Part shown: positions 37,986 to 47,241 of the stretch, piece by piece | Layout of the letters: the number at the start of each line of letters is the position of its first letter | Position numbering within the stretch: the stretch's first letter is position 1 | Assembly (NCBI RefSeq): GCF_011378715.1 | Contig: NZ_WTKU01000019.1 | Coordinates: forward strand, 22,210 to 86,209 | Source: Psychromonas sp. SA13A | GTDB lineage: Bacteria; Pseudomonadota; Gammaproteobacteria; Enterobacterales; Psychromonadaceae | Length of the DNA: 64,000 bases | Direction: 5' to 3' | The notes under the pieces: model-generated | The model's database searches: none | Told to the model about the DNA's origin: nothing | The model's input: only the letters and a program-made list of their open reading frames with translations | Made by a program: the position numbers and the translations under genes

Positions 37986-38975
37986 AATTGGTGTTCCTTG
38001 TGATGGTAAATAAGTCGTCGTAGCGAGGTCTGATGTTGATTTTTGAGTCATCGATGTTGGGGTTATTGATTCGGTTTTTAATGGCGACGGATTTGTTAAT
38101 GGAACTGGAACATCTTGGTAAATTAACCAATAGCCTAAACCAACCATTACGCCTCCTCCGACAATATTGCCTAGGGTAACGGGGATTAAATTGTTGAGTA
38201 CAAAATGACTCACTGTTAGGTCAGCAAAACTATTCGCGTTATATCCCAATGAGATTAAATACTCCGCTGGTACGGTATGTTGTAAAACAATGCCCAAAGG
38301 CACCATAAATAGGTTTGCGATACTATGTTCAAAACCGCTACTGACAAACATGGCAACCGGTAGTATCAGTAAGAATGACTTTGTTAACATATCTTTACTG
38401 CTAAATGTCATCCAAATACCTAAACACACCAATAGGTTACATAGCACGCCTAAGGAAAAGGCTTGTAGCCAGGTGTGGTGGATTTTATGCTGTGCAAGAT
38501 GCAGTGCATTAATACCCCATTGTCCACCGTCAAGTTGGTACATTTTGGCACCAAAAATCAGTAATAAAATCAGCATCGCCCCAACAAAGTTGCCTAGGTA
38601 AACACGTACCCAGCAACCGATTAACTGCAGGGTACTTAATTTACCCTGTGCCCAGGCAACGCTACTCAATACGGTACTAGTGAATAATTCTGCTCCACAT
38701 ACCACTACGAGTATTAAGCCTAAACTAAATGCAGTGCCTCCCGCTAAACGTGTGAGGCCCCAAGAAGAGGCATCACTGCCGGTCGTTACCGTAACGTAAA
38801 AAACAAATGCAATGGCGATAAAAACACCCGCAAACACTGATAAGCCAAAAGAATGAAGTTTACTTTTGTTGGCTTTTTGTACGCCATAATTACTGACATC
38901 TGCTAAAGGATGTGACTTGGCTACTGCTTGGGTCGTATTCGTATTTAAGTGGTTAATGGCATGGTTCATATGCAA
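37425..38975 (-). CDS. focA: Formate channel (FocA-like) fused to two CBS domains
   Basis: A 516-residue fusion. Residues 1-290 match E. coli FocA along their whole length: VFYVTVTTG, CGAELFTSTVLSSVA, MFVSSGFEHSIANLFMVPLG (with the pore His) and NLIPVTLGNIVGGG, giving six membrane helices of a pentameric formate channel. A Ser/Thr-rich linker (about 293-330) leads to two CBS units (about 336-395 and 405-495), which usually bind adenine nucleotides. The start is TTG at 38975, eight bases after AGGAGG; ATG 38969 is the alternative. An internal ATG at 37985 has AAGGAA eight bases before it, so the CBS part may also be made alone. Confidence 0.88.
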   Translation of the reverse strand: MHMNHAINHLNTNTTQAVAKSHPLADVSNYGVQKANKSKLHSFGLSVFAGVFIAIAFVFYVTVTTGSDASSWGLTRLAGGTAFSLGLILVVVCGAELFTSTVLSSVAWAQGKLSTLQLIGCWVRVYLGNFVGAMLILLLIFGAKMYQLDGGQWGINALHLAQHKIHHTWLQAFSLGVLCNLLVCLGIWMTFSSKDMLTKSFLLILPVAMFVSSGFEHSIANLFMVPLGIVLQHTVPAEYLISLGYNANSFADLTVSHFVLNNLIPVTLGNIVGGGVMVGLGYWLIYQDVPVPLTNPSPLKTESITPTSMTQKSTSDLATTTYLPSQGTPIMNNTFLTDLTVAQLMDTKAITFSGQQTATSALLELSAQQARGAVVINEQKELLGFVSEQDLLRNWWANDFELDQQLSVADVMQTEVLSVTPEQSIAELIEFMTVDKSILFPVSDSGVLLSSQYLSYHQRLNKAAAKRPSIYPVIDNGIVVGTITRQHITQHLLLQMQFQEKDVSDIQQNTTSHQAA

Positions 38976-39018
38976 TCACTAAGCCTCCTGCAATAAAATG
39001 ATATGAAGTGGTCGTCAT
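38953..39018 (-). CDS. Possible 21-codon leader ORF overlapping the focA start
   Basis: ATG 39018 has AATAGGAG seven bases before it and starts MTTTSYHFIAGGLVIAYEPCH, ending at TAA 22 bases inside focA in another frame. The AGGAGG that serves focA lies within this ORF, so its translation could control access to the focA start. No homologue is recognised. Confidence 0.35.
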   Translation of the reverse strand: MTTTSYHFIAGGLVIAYEPCH

Positions 39019-39290
39019 TGTTTATCTCCTATTGAATTCAACTATTCATTGAACACTTATTAATTGAACGCTATCGATGCGTTGTAAAAACAATACGATC
39101 CTTTTTAGTTAAAGAATATTTGATAGTTTTTATTCTCAGAATCAAAAATATTGATGCTTAGTAGCTGTTGTAAAAAATTAAGAACACATACTTACTTCAA
39201 TCATTACAAGTTGGCGCAGACCATCTGCAATGATTATCTTAGTGGAGAGGTAGTTTGTTAGGAGGAATGCTGTTAAACACTAAATTTAGA

Positions 39291-39320
39291 GCAAAAAAAA
39301 GCAAACCGATTGGTTTGCTT
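39291..39320 (-). terminator. Terminator of corB
   Basis: On the minus strand a 9-bp stem AAGCAAACC / GGTTTGCTT with a 4-nt loop is followed by eight T residues. It lies 94 bp after the corB stop. The remaining spacer to 39018 has no supportable gene. Confidence 0.85.
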
Positions 39321-39413
39321 GATAGAAAGTAGCTAATTTTTCATCACTCATAATAGCTAGATTAGATGATTTTTATGCAAGATGACCTAATGCTATTAAT
39401 TGAGCTAATGTTA

Positions 39414-40688
39414 TTAATTTTCCTCACTATATAAATGAGGAATAATTTTCACTAATTTAACCATATTGTTTTCAACTTCAATGATTTCCATTGGATAACC
39501 ACATATACGTGTACTGATGTTGGCGGTAGGGATTGTTTCAAGATGCTCAAGAATTAAACCATTTAAAGTACGAGGCCCATCTGTAGGTAAAGACCAACCC
39601 ATTTCTTTATTGAGGTCACGGATGCCTAAGCTACCTTCAATAATATAACTGTCATCTTGTTGCTTGTGGATCTCTTCTGAACTATGTGGCTCTCGGGTTG
39701 TGGTAAAGTCACCAACTATCTCTTCTAGAATATCCGCCAGAGTCACTAACCCTTGAATATCACCGTATTCGTCCACCACTAAGCCCATACGTTCTTTATT
39801 TTGTTGGAACTTTATCAATTGCGTATTAAGTGGTGTACCTTCTGGAATAAAGTACAACTCACGTACACTTCTTAACAATGTGGTTTTAGTAAAGTCTTCT
39901 TTTAACAGGATCAATAGCGAGTCACGTGCGTGTAAAAAACCAATAGAATCATCAATGGTGTCGCGGTATAACAAGGTCATAGTATGGGTACGATGTTTTA
40001 ACTGCTTTAAAATCGTATCCCAATCTTGGTTGATATCAATGGCTGCGATTTCGTTACGTGGCACCATGATTTCATCGACAGTGACTTTTTCTAACTCAAG
40101 AATACTTAATAGCATTTGTTGGTGATGCTCAGGGATCATTGATCCGGCTTCATGTACAACAGAGCGTAATTCGTCACTTGATAATGCATTATCACTTTGA
40201 TTATGAACACTGATACCAAATATTCTTAATAAACCGTTAGAAATACCGTTAATACACCAAACTAATGGGCTTAATATTTTTTGTAGAGGTGCTAATAAGA
40301 CCGAGCTAGGGAAAGCAATTTTTTCTGGATATAAAACCGCGAGTGTTTTAGGAGTAACCTCAGCAAAAATCAGTATTACTAGTGTCAGAACGCCTGTCGC
40401 AATAGCGATACCTGCATCACCAAACATGCGTTGACCTATAATGGTGGCAATCGCAGAAGCCAATATATTAACTAAGTTGTTACCAATTAATATCAAGCCG
40501 ATCAATTTATCTGGTTTGTTTAATAGTTTTTCAACACGTAGTGCAGTTTTGTTTTTGTCTGCTGCTAAGTGTCGTAAACGATAACGGTTTAAAGACATCA
40601 TGCTGGTTTCTGAACTAGAGAAATAAGCTGAGATGATGATTAAAACGGCTAAACTAATAAATAATGCGCTTGTGGGTATTTCGTTCAA
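39414..40688 (-). CDS. corB: CorB/YfjD-type CNNM membrane protein
   Basis: A 424-residue protein with the DUF21 (CNNM) membrane domain at about 1-190 (YFSSSETSMMSLNRYRLRHLA and FAEVTPKTLAVLYPEKIA are signatures), a CBS pair at about 200-325 (VDEIMVPRNEIAAID) and a CorC_HlyC domain at about 345-420. CNNM proteins take part in Mg2+ (or Co2+) transport, probably as Na+-coupled exporters with CorC. In Vibrio and E. coli relatives it neighbours ypjD and ffh, as here, apart from the inserted endA. Confidence 0.9.
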   Translation of the reverse strand: MNEIPTSALFISLAVLIIISAYFSSSETSMMSLNRYRLRHLAADKNKTALRVEKLLNKPDKLIGLILIGNNLVNILASAIATIIGQRMFGDAGIAIATGVLTLVILIFAEVTPKTLAVLYPEKIAFPSSVLLAPLQKILSPLVWCINGISNGLLRIFGISVHNQSDNALSSDELRSVVHEAGSMIPEHHQQMLLSILELEKVTVDEIMVPRNEIAAIDINQDWDTILKQLKHRTHTMTLLYRDTIDDSIGFLHARDSLLILLKEDFTKTTLLRSVRELYFIPEGTPLNTQLIKFQQNKERMGLVVDEYGDIQGLVTLADILEEIVGDFTTTREPHSSEEIHKQQDDSYIIEGSLGIRDLNKEMGWSLPTDGPRTLNGLILEHLETIPTANISTRICGYPMEIIEVENNMVKLVKIIPHLYSEEN

Positions 40689-41029
40689 GAGTGCTCTCGA
40701 TAGTTGCTTTTAAAAAAATTAAAAATGATGGCCTTGATATTATCGAAGAAATGCAAATATAACAAAGTAGATTTTCTAAAAAGCCCTATAAAAAAGTATT
40801 TTGACGATATTATGTGAATTATTGAAAACTCGCTCTGCTAATCCTCAATTACCTACTTAGCTATTTACCAGCCTATATAGCGCTAACTACTACTGAACAG
40901 CGAACTGTAAAGTAACTATTGAGACTCTATATGCGCTCAATTAAAACTCAATAATGGTCATTTTATGACATTAATCACTTGTCAGTGTGTTGAATAATAT
41001 TGATAATGCCGCCTTTTGAATAATAGGGC
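40689..41029. other. 341-bp spacer between divergent corB and endA
   Basis: No ORF or structured RNA is evident. The region must carry both promoters; none could be assigned with confidence. Confidence 0.45.
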
Positions 41030-41776
41030 ATGCTTATCAAACCTTTACTGTTTATTTCTATACTATTTTTGTCATTACCTTCCTATGCCGAAAATACCCA
41101 AATACAATCCTTTTCAAGTGCTAAAAAGAAATTAGAGAAAGAAATCTATCTAGTACCTCAAGAACGGCACACTTTGTATTGCGATGCAGAGTTTGATAGC
41201 AAAAAAAATGTAATTGCTACCTCCGGCTTTGAAAGTAAAAAATACAAAAAAAGAGCAAAGCGCATTGAGTGGGAACATGTTGTGCCAGCGGAAAACTTTG
41301 GACGTAATTTTACTGAATGGCGAAGTGGCGATAAACAATGCGTAACGAGTAAAGGTAAAGCCTATAAAGGGCGACGTTGTGCAGAAAAAACCAATGCAGA
41401 ATACCGATATATGCAAGCTGATATGTACAATCTATATCCTGCGATTGGCTCAGTTAATGCGAGTCGCAGCAATTATAACTTTGTAATGCTAGGTAATGTT
41501 CAAAGTAGTTTTGGTAGCTGCGCAATGAAAATAGAAAAGCGTAAAGTAGAACCGCCTGTACAAAGCCGAGGTGTGATTGCACGTGCTTATTTATACATGG
41601 ATACTATTTACCCTAGTTATAAAATGAGCCGTCAACAGCGTCAATTAATGACCGCTTGGCATAAAACCTACCCAGTTAACGCATGGGAATGTGAGCGCGC
41701 TAAACGTATTCAAAAAGTACAGGGCAACAATAACGAAATAGTACAACAGAGTTGCCAAGCTGCAGGACTCAACTAA
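41030..41776 (+). CDS. endA: Endonuclease I (periplasmic/extracellular DNase)
   Basis: A 248-residue secreted nuclease. The signal peptide MLIKPLLFISILFLSLPSYA (20 residues) would be cut before Glu21. The catalytic segment IEWEHVVPAENFG carries the active His with Mg2+, followed by YMQADMYNLYPAIGSVNASRSN, which is diagnostic for EndA/Dns/Vvn. Paired cysteines match the disulfides that keep the enzyme active outside the cytoplasm. It would degrade extracellular double-stranded DNA and limit DNA uptake. It lies between corB and ypjD, apparently an insertion into that conserved order. Confidence 0.94.
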   Translation: MLIKPLLFISILFLSLPSYAENTQIQSFSSAKKKLEKEIYLVPQERHTLYCDAEFDSKKNVIATSGFESKKYKKRAKRIEWEHVVPAENFGRNFTEWRSGDKQCVTSKGKAYKGRRCAEKTNAEYRYMQADMYNLYPAIGSVNASRSNYNFVMLGNVQSSFGSCAMKIEKRKVEPPVQSRGVIARAYLYMDTIYPSYKMSRQQRQLMTAWHKTYPVNAWECERAKRIQKVQGNNNEIVQQSCQAAGLN

Positions 41777-41850
41777 TACAACTCAAATAAGTTTAGTTAA
41801 CCACACACTGTTTAATGAAACGGTTTAAATGAAATGAGTTTTATGAATTG

Positions 41851-41902
41851 TTTTAATACTTTCGTTTTAATACTTTCGTTTTAATACTCTAGTTTTAATA
41901 TT
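41851..41902. repeat. 14-nt tandem repeat after endA
   Basis: Copies of TTTTAATACTTTCG start at 41851 and 41865 (identical), 41879 (two changes) and 41893 (partial). Confidence 0.88.
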
Positions 41903-41957
41903 ATGGTGTGGGGCTGTAGATGCTTGCTTTTAAGCAAAGGAATGGCTGCTTTATTAA

Positions 41958-42019
41958 ACCATCTTGTTTAGTGCAGATAACTATTTATCTTTTTTAACTG
42001 CTTATCATAACAAGATGGT
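41958..42019. terminator. Nested hairpins between convergent endA and ypjD
   Basis: An outer 11-bp inverted repeat ACCATCTTGTT (41958-41968) / AACAAGATGGT (42009-42019) encloses an inner stem AGATAA / TTATCT followed by six T residues. The inner part suits a plus-strand terminator for endA. Confidence 0.6.
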
Positions 42020-42052
42020 ATCACTTAGAATTGAATATTTTAGAGTAAAGGG

Positions 42053-42841
42053 TCAGAGAATAATTTCTCTTACAAAGCGACTGCCAAAGTAAGCAAGCGT
42101 TAACATTGAAGAGCCAACAATAGTAATATAGATCACTAAACGACCACGCCATCCTTTCTTGAAATGCCCCCATAACAAAGTTGCATAAATAACCCAAGCA
42201 ACAATAGTCAGCACTGCCTTGTGTGCACTTTCACTTGCAAACATATCATCTAAAAACATAAAACCGGTGACTAATGTACAACTTAAGAGGACAAATCCAA
42301 TTAAAATAAACTGGAATAAACTTTTTTCAAGCGTCATTAAAGGCGGTAAATTCAAACCTGCGATGGGCGATCTGTGTTTCTTTAATCGGTAATCTACATA
42401 GGCTAATTGCAATGCAAATAAACTGGCAATGACCATCATGGCATAAGCGAGTAGCGCTAAAATAATATGAGAACCAACCTGCGGGTTATCTTCCAAGTGG
42501 GTAATGTAATGACTTGGTAAATACACCACAGCGATAAAATTGACAATATTAAACCCATACACGATTGGTAACAGAACGCCGGTATTGATTTTTTTGTTGA
42601 TGGCCAATGACAGCGCTGCAATTAAAAAACTCACCAATGAAACAACATTTAAAATAGGCAAATTTTGACCATTTATTAAAAAGATGTTTTCATATAACCA
42701 AGCAGCGTGGCTTAATAGTGCGACACTTGATAAGGTAATAATCTGATAGCTTAACTTTGCTTGAGGTGAAAATAATTGGCGGCTAGCAAGTAAGCCACTT
42801 AGTAAATAAAATACAACACTGATAGTTGCCAGTTGACTCAT
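42053..42841 (-). CDS. ypjD: YpjD, CcsA-like inner-membrane protein
   Basis: A 262-residue integral membrane protein with eight hydrophobic segments, related to the cytochrome c assembly protein CcsA/CcmC. SHIILALLAYAMMVIASLFALQLAYVDYRLK (about 125-155) is the typical core, and a tryptophan-poor version of the haem-handling loop follows. YpjD next to ffh is conserved in gammaproteobacteria, with a proposed link to CorB function or cation transport rather than to cytochrome c. It is divergent from ffh with 147 bp between starts. Confidence 0.86.
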   Translation of the reverse strand: MSQLATISVVFYLLSGLLASRQLFSPQAKLSYQIITLSSVALLSHAAWLYENIFLINGQNLPILNVVSLVSFLIAALSLAINKKINTGVLLPIVYGFNIVNFIAVVYLPSHYITHLEDNPQVGSHIILALLAYAMMVIASLFALQLAYVDYRLKKHRSPIAGLNLPPLMTLEKSLFQFILIGFVLLSCTLVTGFMFLDDMFASESAHKAVLTIVAWVIYATLLWGHFKKGWRGRLVIYITIVGSSMLTLAYFGSRFVREIIL

Positions 42842-42988
42842 ATATTACTGCCTTTACTCATAAAAATGGCTTTTAATAACCTTCATTATAAGCTTTATTG
42901 AATGGATGAGAAGTTAATACTATTTTGAAAAAGCATAAATGCGTATAATACACAAAATCCTAATTATTTATAGCTATGAGACATAAAC

Positions 42989-44410
42989 ATGTTTGAGAAT
43001 TTAACGGACAGATTGTCGAAGTCACTGAAAAGTATCAGTGGTAAAGGTCGATTAACAGAAGACAACATTAAAGGCACATTACGCGAAGTACGTATGGCGT
43101 TGTTAGAAGCCGATGTAGCTTTACCGGTTGTTCGTGACTTTATTAAAGCAATCAAGAAACGTGCGATTGGGCAAGAAGTTGCCAAAAGTTTAAACCCAGG
43201 CCAAGCCTTTATCAAAGTTGTACAAAACGAACTTGAATTGGCAATGGGTGAAGTCAACGAAAATTTAAATTTAGCGACCCAGCCGCCAGCAGTATTATTA
43301 ATGGCAGGTTTACAAGGTGCGGGTAAGACCACCTCTGTTGCTAAATTATCATTATTATTAAAAAACAAAGAAAAGAAATCAGTTTTGGTTGTGAGTGCCG
43401 ACGTTTATCGTCCTGCCGCGATCAAACAGTTGGAAACCTTAGCTGCTGAAGTTGATGTTGAATTTTTCCCAAGTGATATCACGCAAAAACCAATCGATAT
43501 TGCTAATGCTGCTATTTCCCATGCGAAAAAGAAATTCATTGATGTTGTGATTGTCGATACGGCAGGTCGTTTGCATGTTGACGGCGAGATGATGGATGAA
43601 ATTAAAGATCTACATGCAGCGATTAATCCAATTGAGACATTGTTTGTTGTAGATGCAATGACCGGCCAAGATGCGGCAAATACGGCACAAGCATTTAATG
43701 AAGCCTTGCCGTTGACCGGTGTTATCTTAACGAAAGCTGATGGTGATGCGCGTGGTGGTGCTGCACTTTCAATTCGTCATATAACTGGTAAACCGATTAA
43801 ATTTATCGGTATGGGTGAAAAAATTGATGCTTTAGAACCTTTCTATCCAGATCGTATTGCTTCTCGTATCTTAGGAATGGGTGATGTTCTTTCATTAATC
43901 GAAGAGCTTGAAACTAAAGTTGATAAAGATAAAGCAGCTAAGTTAGCGAAAAAAGTTCAAAAAGGTAAAGGTTTTGACCTAGAAGATTTCCGTGACCAAT
44001 TAGTGCAGATGAAAAGCATGGGCGGCATGATGGGTATGATGGATAAATTGCCGGGTATGTCGAATATTCCTGATGCAATGAAAGATCAAGTTAATGATAA
44101 AGCAACCAATCAAATGGAAGCGATCATCAATTCAATGACTAAAAAAGAGCGTGCTAAGCCTGAAATTATTAAAGGGGGCCGTAAGCGTCGTATCGCAGCG
44201 GGTTCTGGTACGCAAATTCAAGATGTTAATAAACTGCTTAAACAGTTTACGCAAATGCAAAAAATGATGAAGAAAATGGCCGGTAAAGGCGGTGGCATGC
44301 GTAAAATGATGAGTAGCATGCAAGGCATGATGCCTGGTATGGGCGGTGGTATGCCGGGTATGGGAGGCGCTGGATTGCCACCTGGTTTAGGCGGTTTCCG
44401 TAAAAAGTAA
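42989..44410 (+). CDS. ffh: Signal recognition particle GTPase Ffh
   Basis: A 473-residue SRP54 homologue that binds 4.5S RNA and hydrophobic signal sequences on nascent chains and delivers ribosomes to FtsY. The N domain spans about 1-90. The G domain has GLQGAGKTTSVAKL, VDTAGRLHVD and LTKADGDARGGAAL. The M domain (about 330-473) is rich in methionine (SMGGMMGMMDKLPGM) and ends in a Met/Gly/Pro-rich tail slightly longer than in E. coli Ffh (453). Confidence 0.98.
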   Translation: MFENLTDRLSKSLKSISGKGRLTEDNIKGTLREVRMALLEADVALPVVRDFIKAIKKRAIGQEVAKSLNPGQAFIKVVQNELELAMGEVNENLNLATQPPAVLLMAGLQGAGKTTSVAKLSLLLKNKEKKSVLVVSADVYRPAAIKQLETLAAEVDVEFFPSDITQKPIDIANAAISHAKKKFIDVVIVDTAGRLHVDGEMMDEIKDLHAAINPIETLFVVDAMTGQDAANTAQAFNEALPLTGVILTKADGDARGGAALSIRHITGKPIKFIGMGEKIDALEPFYPDRIASRILGMGDVLSLIEELETKVDKDKAAKLAKKVQKGKGFDLEDFRDQLVQMKSMGGMMGMMDKLPGMSNIPDAMKDQVNDKATNQMEAIINSMTKKERAKPEIIKGGRKRRIAAGSGTQIQDVNKLLKQFTQMQKMMKKMAGKGGGMRKMMSSMQGMMPGMGGGMPGMGGAGLPPGLGGFRKK

Positions 44411-44441
44411 AACATAATTAAGCGCAATGTTAGGATTGTTT

Positions 44442-44479
44442 AAAGCCCCGGTGAATCTTATTCAACGGGGCTTTTTTAT
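44442..44479 (+). terminator. Terminator of ffh
   Basis: Stem AAAGCCCCG / CGGGGCTTT, extended by GTGAAT / ATTCAAC, is followed by six T residues. Confidence 0.93.
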
Positions 44480-44518
44480 ATTTTAGCCGTTTGAATTGAT
44501 TGCTGACTGTGATTTTGA

Positions 44519-44546
44519 TTGTTCTTTTTCTAAATAAGAGTATAAT
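44519..44546 (+). promoter_or_regulatory. Promoter of the rpsP operon
   Basis: A consensus TATAAT lies at 44541-44546 with TTGTTC 16 bp upstream (or TTGATT at 44515 with 20 bp spacing). It gives a leader of about 70 nt before rpsP. Confidence 0.6.
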
Positions 44547-44621
44547 TTTGCGGCTTTCTACAGAAGCAGGTGGTCAGAATTCACTGACTTTCGACGTTTA
44601 ATAATATATATAGAGGACGAT

Positions 44622-44870
44622 ATGGTAACTATTCGTTTAGCTCGTGGTGGCGCTAAAAAACGCCCATTCTACCAAGTGGTAGTAACTGATAGCCGTAGCC
44701 CACGTGACGGTCGTTTCCTTGAAAAAGTTGGTTTCTTTAACCCAACTGCACAAGGTCAATCAGAAAAATTACGTTTAGATACAGATCGCATCAACCATTG
44801 GGTTGGTCTTGGCGCACAGCTAAGTGATCGTGTAGCTAAATTAGTAAAAGATAACGCTGTAGCTGCTTAA
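44622..44870 (+). CDS. rpsP: 30S ribosomal protein S16
   Basis: An 82-residue protein starting [34 protein letters not shown], which is diagnostic of bS16, a 16S rRNA assembly protein. The length equals that of E. coli S16. AGAGGACGAT precedes the ATG. It leads the rpsP-rimM-trmD-rplS operon, whose order is universally conserved in gammaproteobacteria. Confidence 0.98.
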   Translation: MVTIRLARGGAKKRPFYQVVVTDSRSPRDGRFLEKVGFFNPTAQGQSEKLRLDTDRINHWVGLGAQLSDRVAKLVKDNAVAA

Positions 44871-44896
44871 TTGCAGTTAGGTGAAGGAGATATTAG

Positions 44897-45424
44897 GTGA
44901 GCGAACAAGCAAAACCAATAGAAATAGGCAAATTTGGTGCAGTTTACGGCATCAAAGGCTGGTTAAAAGTCCACTCCTACACCGATGATCCTGAAAGCAT
45001 TTTTCAATACAAGCCATTGTTAATGAAATCTAATGGGGCTTTACGTGAAGTGAATATCACTGAATGGAAACGTCACAATAAAGGTTTTGTTGCAAAAATA
45101 GACGGTTACGATGTTCGTGAAGAAGTACAAGCCTTAGTTGGCCTTGACCTTCTTGTTGAACCATCTAGTCTTCCAGAGTTGGAAGCTGACTACTATTGGC
45201 GCGATTTAGTCGGGTGTCAGGTTAATACTGACAAAGGTTATCATCTTGGTGTTGTCACTGATTTGATGGAAACAGGCTCTAAAGATGTGCTTGTTGTAAA
45301 AGCCAACTCGAATGATGCTTTTGGACAAAAAGAGCGGTTAATTCCGTTCATCGAAGAGCAAGTAATATTGAATGTTGATATTACAGGCCAACTAATTACA
45401 GTTAATTGGGAACCTGATTTCTAA
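44897..45424 (+). CDS. rimM: Ribosome maturation factor RimM
   Basis: A 175-residue protein that binds S19 during maturation of the 30S head. The N-terminal RimM barrel ([26 protein letters not shown]) and the C-terminal PRC barrel ([11 protein letters not shown], then [15 protein letters not shown]) are both evident. The start is GTG with GAAGGAGATATTAG upstream. It lies 26 bp after rpsP. Confidence 0.97.
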   Translation: MSEQAKPIEIGKFGAVYGIKGWLKVHSYTDDPESIFQYKPLLMKSNGALREVNITEWKRHNKGFVAKIDGYDVREEVQALVGLDLLVEPSSLPELEADYYWRDLVGCQVNTDKGYHLGVVTDLMETGSKDVLVVKANSNDAFGQKERLIPFIEEQVILNVDITGQLITVNWEPDF

Positions 45425-45443
45425 TTACCCTAGGAGAAAAGTT

Positions 45444-46190
45444 ATGTGGTTAGGGGTTATTAGCCTCTTCCCGGACATGTTTCGGGCCATTAGCGAGAAT
45501 GGGGTAACAGGTCGAGCGATTAAAAATAACTTGCTCTCTATCGAGTGTTGGAATCCACGTGATTTCACATTAGATAAACATAGAACGGTCGATGATCGTC
45601 CCTATGGTGGCGGGCCTGGGATGCTGATGATGGTGCAACCTTTACGGGATGCAATCAACGCAGCAAAACAGAGCGCAAGAGAAGCAGGGCATGAGGCAAA
45701 GGTAATTTACCTTTCTCCTCAAGGTCGACGTTTAGACCATCAAGGTGCACAGTCTTTATCAAGTTCTCGAGCTTTGATATTAGTGGCAGGGCGCTATGAA
45801 GGAATAGACGAACGTATAATCGAAAGCTTAATAGACGAAGAATGGTCTGTTGGTGATTATGTGTTAAGTGGTGGTGAGCTGCCGGCAATGATTTTAATGG
45901 ATGCTGTGGTGCGTTTTGTACCGGGTGTTTTGGGTCATAGTCAATCAGCTGAGCAAGATTCATTTGCGGATGGATTGCTTGATTGCCCTCACTATACAAG
46001 ACCTGAGGTGTTAGATGGAAAGCAAGTGCCAAGTGTTTTATTAAGTGGTGATCACGAGAAAATTCGTCAATGGCGATTAACTCAATCATTACAGCGCACG
46101 AAACAAAGAAGACCCGATTTATTACAAAACCTAGCTCTGACTGACGAGCAAGCAAAATTGCTTGCTGCTCTGAAAAGCAACTCCAACTAG
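45444..46190 (+). CDS. trmD: tRNA (guanine37-N1)-methyltransferase
   Basis: A 248-residue SPOUT methyltransferase that makes m1G37, which prevents +1 frameshifting. Its trefoil-knot segments are [13 protein letters not shown] and [17 protein letters not shown], with the catalytic Asp in [18 protein letters not shown]. The opening [15 protein letters not shown] is typical. TAGGAGAAAAGTT precedes the ATG, 19 bp after rimM. Confidence 0.98.
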   Translation: MWLGVISLFPDMFRAISENGVTGRAIKNNLLSIECWNPRDFTLDKHRTVDDRPYGGGPGMLMMVQPLRDAINAAKQSAREAGHEAKVIYLSPQGRRLDHQGAQSLSSSRALILVAGRYEGIDERIIESLIDEEWSVGDYVLSGGELPAMILMDAVVRFVPGVLGHSQSAEQDSFADGLLDCPHYTRPEVLDGKQVPSVLLSGDHEKIRQWRLTQSLQRTKQRRPDLLQNLALTDEQAKLLAALKSNSN

Positions 46191-46232
46191 ACAGCGATGT
46201 TATTAGTTAACTAGGCATAAAAAGGTATAAAA

Positions 46233-46583
46233 ATGAGCAAGATTATAGAAGCAATTGAAAACGAACAACTTCGTACAGATATCCCTAAGTTCTCTCAAGG
46301 TGATACTGTTGTTGTACGTGTTCGCGTAAAAGAAGGTGAAAAAGAGCGTCTTCAAGCATTTGAAGGTGTTGTTATTGCTAAGCGTAACCGTGGTTTACAT
46401 TCAGCATTCACAGTTCGTAAAATCTCGAACGGTGAAGGTGTTGAGCGTGTATTCCAAACTCACAGCCCACTTGTAGGAAGCGTTGAAGTTAAACGTCGCG
46501 GTCTGGTTCGCCAAGCTAAACTTTACTACTTACGTGAACTTACTGGTAAAGCTGCTCGTATTAAAGAGAAGCTAGGTAAGTAA
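46233..46583 (+). CDS. rplS: 50S ribosomal protein L19
   Basis: A 116-residue bL19, located at the 30S-50S interface. [36 protein letters not shown] and [25 protein letters not shown] are diagnostic. It is the last gene of the operon, 42 bp after trmD, and is followed by a strong terminator. Confidence 0.98.
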   Translation: MSKIIEAIENEQLRTDIPKFSQGDTVVVRVRVKEGEKERLQAFEGVVIAKRNRGLHSAFTVRKISNGEGVERVFQTHSPLVGSVEVKRRGLVRQAKLYYLRELTGKAARIKEKLGK

Positions 46584-46645
46584 TTTCATTTTCTCAGTTA
46601 ATTAAAATTGGCTGAGAAATGTAAGTTGCAAAATTGCTATAATAA

Positions 46646-46676
46646 AAAGGTCTGCTTAATGCAGGCCTTTTTTTTG
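46646..46676 (+). terminator. Terminator of the rpsP-rplS operon
   Basis: A 10-bp stem AAAGGTCTGC / GCAGGCCTTT (one G-T pair) with a TTAAT loop is followed by eight T residues. Confidence 0.94.
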
Positions 46677-46705
46677 GCAATTTTTAAGATAAGGGGAAAG
46701 GTTAA

Positions 46706-47077
46706 ATGTTACAAAATTTAATTAAATATACCTTATTCACAGTTGCCTGCTGCGCAACATTACTTGGACTACTAGGTGTTATTTTACCTTTGCTCCCTGC
46801 TACGCCTTTTTTTATATTGGCACTCTTTGGATTCTCTAAAAGCTCACCACGTTTTCAACAGTGGTTATTAAATCTACCTGCTGTTGGCGATGATTTAAAA
46901 CATTGGCAAGCCCACAAAAAAATCAATAAACAACGTAAACCGATTATTTATTTAAGTATTGTCATTAGTTTCCTGATCTCTATCCTTTTATTGATAGGAC
47001 AGCTGTTTTTACAATTAATGTTAGTCGTAATAATGCTTATTTTACTTCTCTTTATCAAAAAGTTACCTGAGTCCTAA
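46706..47077 (+). CDS. YbaN-family inner-membrane protein (DUF454)
   Basis: A 123-residue protein with the DUF454 signature: a first helix ending in GLLGVILPLLPATPFFILALFGFSKSSPRF and a C-terminal hydrophobic hairpin (about 75-118). E. coli YbaN is a small inner-membrane protein of unknown function. AAGGGGAAAGGTTAA precedes the ATG. It is 122 bp after rplS, past the terminator, so is likely a separate transcript. Confidence 0.85.
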   Translation: MLQNLIKYTLFTVACCATLLGLLGVILPLLPATPFFILALFGFSKSSPRFQQWLLNLPAVGDDLKHWQAHKKINKQRKPIIYLSIVISFLISILLLIGQLFLQLMLVVIMLILLLFIKKLPES

Positions 47078-47241
47078 CGACACGAGTTCTAGCTGCGTGA
47101 ATATCTTGTGTCGAATTTACTTTATGAGTGTTTGATTATGGCATTTTATCTGCTCAAAAATATTAAATAGTCCGTTTTGAAAATGTGATTTAATAAGGTC
47201 TGTGATAATCTAAGCCGATAAACGCCCTAGAGAGAGATAAA

